9,783 nucleotides of DNA from JBKHHU01 sp046539045. Lineage in GTDB: Bacteria; Planctomycetota; Phycisphaerae; SM23-33. Positions within the stretch are counted from its first letter, which is position 1; every line of letters begins with the position of its first letter. Both the position numbers and the translations under genes were made by a program. Shown piece after piece: positions 5,123-9,783 of the stretch. Location of the stretch: positions 1 to 9,783 of the forward strand of contig JBKHHU010000133.1 in NCBI GenBank assembly GCA_046539045.1. The letters are read 5' to 3'. Under the pieces are notes generated by a model. It did no database searches. It was not told the DNA's origin and saw nothing but the letters and a program-made list of their open reading frames with translations.

Positions 5123-6772
5123 ATGAGCATGGCATTGTCTGGCGTTTTCAGCGGCATGGACACCGACTCCCTCGTCGAAGGGCTCATGGCCGCAGAGGGA
5201 CATACGCTCAAACGTCTCGACCGCACCAAGGAAGAGTGGCAGGCCAAAACCGAGGCCGTCAAGGCCATCGAGAGCCGTCTCCAGCAGCTCAAGGACATCT
5301 CCTTTGACCTGATGGACTCCAGCAAGTTGCTGGCGGTCGAGGCCACCAGCAGCGACACCGCCGTGTTCTCGGTGACCTCCAGCGACGGCGCCCTGGAAGG
5401 GTCGCACACCGTGGAAGTCAATCAGCTCGCCTCGGCCGCCCGGATGGTCCAGGACGTCGGCGTCACCGCCATCGACGACCCGACCGAAATCGGTGCCGGT
5501 ACCTTCGAGTACACCTACAACGGCGTCACCCGGACCCTCTACACCACCGACGAAACCGACCTGGAAGGCCTTCAGAAGCTCATCAACAAGGACGGCGACA
5601 ATCCCGGCGTCAGCGCCTCGATCCTGGAGCATAACGGCCAGTTCCACCTGGTGCTGGCGGGCGAGGACGCCGGCAGCGACTACGGAATCACCGTCACCGC
5701 CAATACCGATCTGGCGGCGCTCCAGCCGGCCAACTTCCTGGAAACCCAGACCGCCAAGAACTCCCAGATCAAGGTGGACGGATACCCCGTCGACGGGACA
5801 TGGATCGAGAGAAGCAGCAACAGCATCACCGACGTGATCCCCGGCGTGACGCTGAACCTTACCGGCACCGGGACCGCCAACGTCTCCGCCAGCCGCGACA
5901 CCAGCTCGCTGAATATGAAGATGGAGACGTTCGTGACCACCTTCAACGCCGCGATGGGCACCATCGACGGGTTCACCGGCTACGACGAAGAGACCGAAAA
6001 GGCCGGTCTGCTGCAGGGCGACTCGGTCTTCACGACGATGGTCTCCCGGATGCAGGAGAGCCTCATCTCCTCGCTGCCGGGCTTCGAGGATGTCGAGGAT
6101 CCCTTCACCCTGGCTTCGCAGATTGGTCTGGAATTCGACAAGGAAGGCGTGCTGAGCCTGGATGCCCAGACGCTTAACGACGCGATCAACGAGGACTACC
6201 ACGGCGTGTTGGACGTGATCGGAGCCCTTAACAAAGGCGAGTCGGACAACCCCCACGTGCAGTTCACCGGTGCCGGCAGCATGACCGTTGCGGGCGCCTA
6301 CGACGTGGAAGTGGACTTCGACGCCGGCAACGTCACCTCCGCGCGCATCCGCACTTCCGGGGAAACCACCTGGACCGACATGGACGTCAGCGGAAGCCAG
6401 ATCAGCGGCCCGGAAGACACCGATTTCGAGGGTCTGCAACTCACGGCCGTCTGGGACGGGGGCACCGGTACCCAGAGCACCGAGGTCCGTGTTCAGCGTG
6501 GGTTCACGGGCATGCTTCACAGCAGCCTCGATGACATTCTCAACTACAGCGATGGTACGATCACCATCAAGAAGAACCAGTACGAAAGTGCGATCGACCG
6601 GGTCGATGACAAGATCGACCAGCAGGTGGACCGCCTGGCGAGAAAAGAGAAACAGTTGCGGGCGCGGTTCTCCCGCCTGGAGGCGACCCTGGCGGAACTG
6701 GACTCGTTCCGCGGTGCCTTCGATGCGATGGTCAACTCGCTCCAGCCGATCAAATCTTCCGGCAGCAAGTAA
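5123..6772 (+). CDS. fliD: Flagellar filament cap protein FliD (HAP2)
   Basis: This 549-residue protein forms the cap at the filament tip under which flagellin subunits fold. The FliD N-terminal domain (about 1-105) has the hallmark FSGMDTDSLVEGLM, a helical segment (LKRLDRTKEEWQAKTEAVKA) and TVEVNQLASAARM. A middle flagellin-IN-like part follows. The FliD C-terminal domain starts near residue 215 (QIKVDGYPVDG) and includes the helix TFVTTFNAAMGTIDGFTGYD. Residues about 383-460 form a beta-rich insert (GSMTVAGAYDVEVDFDAG). The last 60 or so residues are a coiled coil (YESAIDRVDDKIDQQVDRLA). I chose the ATG at 5123 because AAGGAGA lies about 7-13 bases upstream. An in-frame ATG at 5066 would lie about at the predicted transcription start and adds an un-FliD-like leader. 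fliS follows after 33 bases, so the two are probably one operon. Confidence 0.95.
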   Translation: MSMALSGVFSGMDTDSLVEGLMAAEGHTLKRLDRTKEEWQAKTEAVKAIESRLQQLKDISFDLMDSSKLLAVEATSSDTAVFSVTSSDGALEGSHTVEVNQLASAARMVQDVGVTAIDDPTEIGAGTFEYTYNGVTRTLYTTDETDLEGLQKLINKDGDNPGVSASILEHNGQFHLVLAGEDAGSDYGITVTANTDLAALQPANFLETQTAKNSQIKVDGYPVDGTWIERSSNSITDVIPGVTLNLTGTGTANVSASRDTSSLNMKMETFVTTFNAAMGTIDGFTGYDEETEKAGLLQGDSVFTTMVSRMQESLISSLPGFEDVEDPFTLASQIGLEFDKEGVLSLDAQTLNDAINEDYHGVLDVIGALNKGESDNPHVQFTGAGSMTVAGAYDVEVDFDAGNVTSARIRTSGETTWTDMDVSGSQISGPEDTDFEGLQLTAVWDGGTGTQSTEVRVQRGFTGMLHSSLDDILNYSDGTITIKKNQYESAIDRVDDKIDQQVDRLARKEKQLRARFSRLEATLAELDSFRGAFDAMVNSLQPIKSSGSK

Positions 6773-6805
6773 CAGTTCGGGTAATCAGGACGGAGGTTGT
6801 GTTCC

Positions 6806-7171
6806 ATGTCAGCGGACGGGATTGCAGCATACAAGCAGAATTCGGTAACCACGCAGTCGCGGGGCAGGATTGTCGTGATGCTCTACGAGGGAGCGGTCCG
6901 CTTCCTGAAGAAGACCATCGAGGCGATGGAGGCCGGCGACGTCGAGCAGCGGGTGTTGTACCTCAACAAGGCCTGCGACATCATTCTGGAACTGAACGTG
7001 TCGCTGGACATGGAGGTCGGCGGTGAGATCGCCGAGAACCTCCGCAACCTCTACATGTTCATGATCCGCCACCTCAACACCGCCCACGCCAAGAACGACA
7101 CGGCGAAGGTACGGGAAGTCATCGGGCTCATGGAAGAGCTGAACGAGGGCTGGAAGGCGATCACCGCCTGA
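6806..7171 (+). CDS. fliS: Flagellin export chaperone FliS
   Basis: This all-helical 121-residue protein has the usual FliS length (about 120-135). The N-terminus AAYKQNSVTTQSRGRIVVML matches the family signature 'Y-x-x-x-x-v-x-t-a-s-p-x-x-L-i-x-m-L-Y-(D/E)-g', and LYEGAVRFLKKTIEAMEAGD continues it. Later helices contain LNVSLDMEVGGEIAENLRNL and the C-terminal EELNEGWKAI. FliS wraps the disordered C-terminus of flagellin in the cytoplasm, prevents early polymerisation and aids delivery to the export gate. The ATG at 6806 is supported by GGAGG (6792-6796); an upstream TTG at 6797 would overlap that site's spacing. It has no promoter of its own and is probably read from the fliD promoter. The adjacent flagellins are its expected partners. 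Confidence 0.95.
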   Translation: MSADGIAAYKQNSVTTQSRGRIVVMLYEGAVRFLKKTIEAMEAGDVEQRVLYLNKACDIILELNVSLDMEVGGEIAENLRNLYMFMIRHLNTAHAKNDTAKVREVIGLMEELNEGWKAITA

Positions 7172-7201
7172 TACGGCGGGGCCGACACCACCACAACCGC
7201 A

Positions 7202-7251
7202 GCAGCCCCCGCCGCGACCGGGGTTCGACCGGCCGATGCGGGGGTTGCTTT
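7202..7251 (+). terminator. Probable terminator after fliS
   Basis: GCAGCCCCCGC (7202-7212) pairs with GCGGGGGTTGC (7238-7248) over 11 bp with one G-U pair, and the loop contains CCGG/CCGG. Only three T residues follow, so termination may be incomplete or rely on other factors. It lies 30 bases after the fliS stop. Confidence 0.55.
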
Positions 7252-7487
7252 GCGCGCCGCGGGGCGCAGGCTCGCAGGTGCCGCCCCGGCAGTAATGCAG
7301 GGGTTTCCTGCCGAAGTCGGGGGCGTTTCGGTCCGATGGATATTGCGTCATGTCGCTTGCGATGGCGACTGTTCACTGCCCCCCCGAACTGTTTTGTGCC
7401 ACCGGATTTTGCGTGGTCCGAAAAGCGACGAATTACCCAACTCGCCTGTCGGATCGACCGATGTAGCCAATGGCGGGCCTCGCCGCG

Positions 7488-7505
7488 CCGTCCGGCGCCG
7501 GACGG
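7488..7505. promoter_or_regulatory. 18-bp perfect palindrome upstream of cheY
   Basis: CCGTCCGGCGCCGGACGG equals its own reverse complement. It lies about 145 bases before the cheY start. It could be an operator or simply a GC-rich hairpin; no specific regulator can be named. Confidence 0.4.
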
Positions 7506-7611
7506 ACAACCGGGTCCGGGACAAGTAGCTGTGGGGAAATGAGAAAGCGCCCGTCTCCGGCGGGAGGCCGGGCGGCCCGGTTGGCCGAGGGTTGCCAGGC
7601 GGGTGCAGGCA

Positions 7612-7627
7612 CTGCCGTCGACGGCAG
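7612..7627. promoter_or_regulatory. 16-bp perfect palindrome in the cheY leader
   Basis: CTGCCGTCGACGGCAG equals its own reverse complement and ends 23 bases before the cheY ATG, just upstream of the weak ribosome site (AAGGG, about 7636-7640). In RNA it would form a hairpin near the start; in DNA it could be an operator. Confidence 0.4.
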
Positions 7628-7650
7628 AGACAGGCAAGGGATTCCAGACA

Positions 7651-8079
7651 ATGAACATTCATGCACTGGTAGTCGACGATTCGGGCATCATGCGGAAGAT
7701 GGTCATGCGCTCGCTTCGGGAAACCGAACTGGCAGACTTTGTCTTCACCGAGGCGGGGGACGGCGTGGAGGCGCTGGACGCCTTCGACGAGGACAAGATC
7801 AACATCTGCTTCGTGGACTGGAACATGCCCAACATGTCCGGCATCGAGTTCGCCAAGAAGGTCCGCGAGCAGCAGAAGCGCCATGTCCCCATCGTCATGA
7901 TCACCACCGAAAGTACGGTGGCGAAAGTGGAAGAAGCCCTCGACGAGGCCGGCGTGGACTGCTTCATCGTCAAGCCCTTCACCGTGGAAGTGCTGTCGAA
8001 GAAACTCTCGCCGCTGTTCGAGAAGGCCACCGCCAAGGGCGAGGGGTTCTTCGGCAAGCTCGCCGGTAAGCTCGCCTAA
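7651..8079 (+). CDS. cheY: CheY-type response regulator (single receiver domain)
   Basis: This 142-residue protein is one receiver domain plus a short tail of about 18 residues rich in Lys, Gly and Phe. Canonical sites are visible: the acidic pair D9/D10 (VVDDSG), the phospho-acceptor D56 (FVDWNMPNMSG), the switch Thr at T85 (IMI-like MITTE) and K108 (FIVKPF). A stand-alone receiver next to cheX and cheA points to CheY, which carries phosphate from CheA to the flagellar switch (FliM/FliN). The ATG at 7651 gives the normal receiver start, MNIHALVVDDS; an upstream TTG start would add residues without family support. The ribosome site AAGGG is modest, so translation may be limited or regulated. 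cheX begins 26 bases after the stop, implying an operon. Another type of single-receiver regulator remains possible but less likely here. Confidence 0.88.
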   Translation: MNIHALVVDDSGIMRKMVMRSLRETELADFVFTEAGDGVEALDAFDEDKINICFVDWNMPNMSGIEFAKKVREQQKRHVPIVMITTESTVAKVEEALDEAGVDCFIVKPFTVEVLSKKLSPLFEKATAKGEGFFGKLAGKLA

Positions 8080-8105
8080 GGTAACTAGCAGAAGGGATCG
8101 CCCCC

Positions 8106-8591
8106 GTGCCGAACGACACCGTTGCAGAACACGGAAACGCCGTCACTGAAGGTGTGTCGCAGATATTCTCCACCATGTGTGGAGTGCAGCTTGAGCCCAC
8201 CGACCGGGATCCGACCGAAGGTGAAACCGGCGGGATGATCCTCGCCGTGATCTCGCTGGTGGGGGACCTGGAGTGGGCCGTGTTTCTCGGCTTGCCCAGG
8301 GAGACCGCCGAAGCCTCCGCGGCGAAATTCGCCGGCTTCGAAATCGCCTTCGACAGCCCCGACATGGGCGACGCGATGGGCGAACTGACCAATATCATCG
8401 TCGGACAGGTCAAGAGCCTGCTGGACGCCAGGGGGATCAACGTGGAAATCTCCCTGCCGTCGGTCATGCGGGCCGAGTCGCTGGAAGTGCTCGTGCAAAG
8501 AGAAATGTTCCAGCAGAAACAGTGCTTCACCTCGTCGCTGGGAGGGCTTTGGACCGGAGTGATCTCCGGAATGATGCCCTTCGGCGGCTGA
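8106..8591 (+). CDS. cheX: CheX-type CheY-phosphate phosphatase
   Basis: The protein has 161 residues, the usual CheX size. The key motif is MGDAMGELTNIIVGQVKS: E93 and N96 form the E-x-x-N phosphatase signature of the CheC/CheX/FliY family. Only one such motif is present, as in CheX; CheC and FliY usually have two. Before it lies a beta-rich stretch, MILAVISLVGDLEWAVFLGL, typical of the CheX fold, and after it another helix and strand pair (SLLDARGINVEISLPSV). CheX dephosphorylates CheY-P as a dimer and replaces CheZ in bacteria that lack it. The GTG start at 8106 is supported by AGAAGGGA (about 8091-8097). Its position between cheY and cheA fits its job as signal terminator. Confidence 0.82.
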   Translation: MPNDTVAEHGNAVTEGVSQIFSTMCGVQLEPTDRDPTEGETGGMILAVISLVGDLEWAVFLGLPRETAEASAAKFAGFEIAFDSPDMGDAMGELTNIIVGQVKSLLDARGINVEISLPSVMRAESLEVLVQREMFQQKQCFTSSLGGLWTGVISGMMPFGG

Positions 8592-8643
8592 GCAGCGGGG
8601 GAGCAGCGTCAGTCACAGGTACCCAGGCTCGAGGAAGCCAACT

Positions 8644-9783
8644 ATGCCTTGGAAAGAACCAGTTCTCAACGCAATCAAGGGTCTACGGGGGTGGATGCAG
8701 GTCGCCGACGCCGGCGACAAAGACGTCATCGTCGGCATCGGAACCAGCCTGGAATCGGGGTTCTCCAAAGTCCCCGACGGAGAAACCCTCCAGCAGGTCG
8801 CACACCAGATGCTCCTGAGACTCCAGGCCATCTACCAGGACCAGGTCGACAACCCCGCCGAGGCGATGCAGCAACTCGCCAAGGCCGTCGAGATCGCACA
8901 GAGCTACCTCGAAGAGAAGGTCCCCGAGGAAAAGCTCTCCGAGGCGATGAGCCTCGTCCGGGGCGAGGCCGACGCCGCGACCCCGACCGAGACCGACCAA
9001 CTCGCCGGCACCGATGACGCCAAAGGCAATGCGTCCACCACGCCCGACGGCGAACAGCCCGCCCCGGCCTCGGCCGGTGCGCTCAGCGCCACCCAACTGG
9101 AGCAGCTTGCCGGGAAGCTCGTCGCCCTTGACGCCGAGGACACCGACCAGCTCAGCGAGGTCCACCAGACGCTGGTGAGCCTGGCGGCTGTCGAAGGCGT
9201 TGCCCTGGAAGTGACCGAACACGTCGGCATTGCCGCCGCCCAGTTGGACCTGGTCCTGCAGGGACTGGCGCCCGACGCCGGTGAGGCGCTGTCGCTGGCT
9301 GCCACCGAAATCCAGGCGGCCGCCGAAGCCACGCCCATCGAGGAAGATCCCGCCGAGCCCGAGCCCACCGCCGAGTCGGTCGAGCCCGAGCCGCAGGCAG
9401 AGGAACCGGCCCAGACGCCCCAAGCCATCGAAATGGGGCAGGAACCGGAGCCGGCCGAGACCGGGCAGCAGCCCAGCGCCCCGCCGGAGCCTGAAGAGCA
9501 GCCAGAACCGCAGCCGGCAAAGTCGGCCGCTCCTGCTGTCCAGCAGGGCCCCGACGTCGACGACGCCCCGCGATTCGACAAAGCGGCGATCCTCTCGCCC
9601 GATACCGACCTGGACCTGCTGAAGGATTTCATCACCGAGTGCATGGACCACATCAACATGGCCGAGGCGGCCTTGCTTGAGCTGGAGTCCAACCCCGACG
9701 ACATGGAGCAGGTGAACGTCGTTTTCCGGGCGTTCCACACCATCAAGGGCACCAGCGGGTTCTTCGGGCTGGATCGCAACCAG
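8644..9783 (+). CDS. cheA: Chemotaxis histidine kinase CheA, N-terminal part (3' end outside window)
   Basis: An uninterrupted frame of 380 codons runs to the window end. The last part is a histidine phosphotransfer (P1) domain, from about residue 311: LLKDFITECMDHINMAEAAL, then AFHTIKGTSGFFGL, with H365 as the expected phosphorylation site. In well-studied CheA proteins that His is near residue 45-50, so here about 310 extra residues precede P1. They comprise a helical region (about 1-106), a short Thr/Asp/Ala linker, a second helical region (about 147-229), and a linker very rich in Pro, Glu, Gln and Ala (230-310). Neither helical region has a histidine in an HxxKG context. The ATG at 8644 is supported by GAGGAAG (8631-8637). 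The kinase core, receptor-coupling domain and any receiver are not visible. The phosphotransferase could belong to another hybrid kinase, but the neighbours favour CheA. Confidence 0.85.
   Translation, partial: MPWKEPVLNAIKGLRGWMQVADAGDKDVIVGIGTSLESGFSKVPDGETLQQVAHQMLLRLQAIYQDQVDNPAEAMQQLAKAVEIAQSYLEEKVPEEKLSEAMSLVRGEADAATPTETDQLAGTDDAKGNASTTPDGEQPAPASAGALSATQLEQLAGKLVALDAEDTDQLSEVHQTLVSLAAVEGVALEVTEHVGIAAAQLDLVLQGLAPDAGEALSLAATEIQAAAEATPIEEDPAEPEPTAESVEPEPQAEEPAQTPQAIEMGQEPEPAETGQQPSAPPEPEEQPEPQPAKSAAPAVQQGPDVDDAPRFDKAAILSPDTDLDLLKDFITECMDHINMAEAALLELESNPDDMEQVNVVFRAFHTIKGTSGFFGLDRNQ

Larger units (their letters stand above)
7252..7650. other. Intergenic region upstream of the chemotaxis genes
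   Basis: I see no supported gene. Frames on both strands are open for 90 or more codons, but they have no recognisable content, poor start sites and shadow-like composition. I did not find a convincing sigma-28 or sigma-54 promoter. Two perfect palindromes stand out and are listed separately. The promoter of the cheY-cheX-cheA unit should lie here, but I cannot place it. Confidence 0.5.

Noticed and set aside
5060..6520. 486-codon - strand frame opposite fliD
   Set aside because: It is antisense to a clear FliD gene and made of shadow-type codons without family features.
7390..7420. Possible sigma-54 promoter (TGCCAC ... TTTTGC) upstream of cheY
   Set aside because: The -24 GG is replaced by GC and the spacing is one base too long for the strict -24/-12 geometry.
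7250..7528. 92-codon + strand frame between fliS and cheY
   Set aside because: It overlaps the 3' end of the fliS terminator hairpin, has no ribosome site and no recognisable content, and crosses the 18-bp palindrome.

Overview
The window is part of a flagellar filament and chemotaxis locus, with every supported gene on the + strand. The GC-rich, diderm-type gene set and the palindrome-rich intergenic repeats suggest a Planctomycetota-like bacterium. That assignment is an inference from gene style, not from a marker gene.

Layout: the window opens inside the 3' end of a probable CsgG/LpoB/FlgO-like envelope lipoprotein (1-354). Next comes a single-gene unit for a FlgM-like anti-sigma-28 factor (471-755), with its own sigma-28-type promoter and an intrinsic terminator. 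A gene-free stretch of about 1 kb (816-1774) follows, filled with palindromes and direct and inverted repeats. A second sigma-28-type promoter, with an unusually long leader, precedes flagellin A (2120-3283). A terminator and a third promoter lead to flagellin B (3715-4863). Another terminator and a fourth promoter lead to fliD-fliS (filament cap and flagellin chaperone, 5123-7171). A gap of about 480 bp then precedes a chemotaxis cluster: a CheY-type receiver (7651-8079), a CheX-type phosphatase (8106-8591) and the first 380 codons of a CheA kinase (8644 to the window end).

How it fits together: the FlgM-like protein would hold sigma-28 until the hook is complete. Sigma-28 then reads the filament promoters, which share the layout TAAAG-like -35, 11-bp spacer and CGATAA-like -10. 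FliS would chaperone the two flagellins and FliD would cap the filament. CheA would phosphorylate CheY, and CheX would remove the phosphate.

The most notable observations are: (1) a 221-bp block of exact identity between the central domains of the two flagellin genes, although their protein-conserved ends have diverged at silent sites, which points to recent gene conversion or domain transfer; (2) a coherent set of four sigma-28-type promoters, three with an extended TCGCTAAAG core; (3) a CheA whose phosphorylatable histidine lies at residue 365 behind two helical regions and a Pro/Glu-rich linker; (4) a palindromic repeat island between flgM and the flagellins. I found no clearly new enzymatic system, CRISPR array, transposase or RNA gene.
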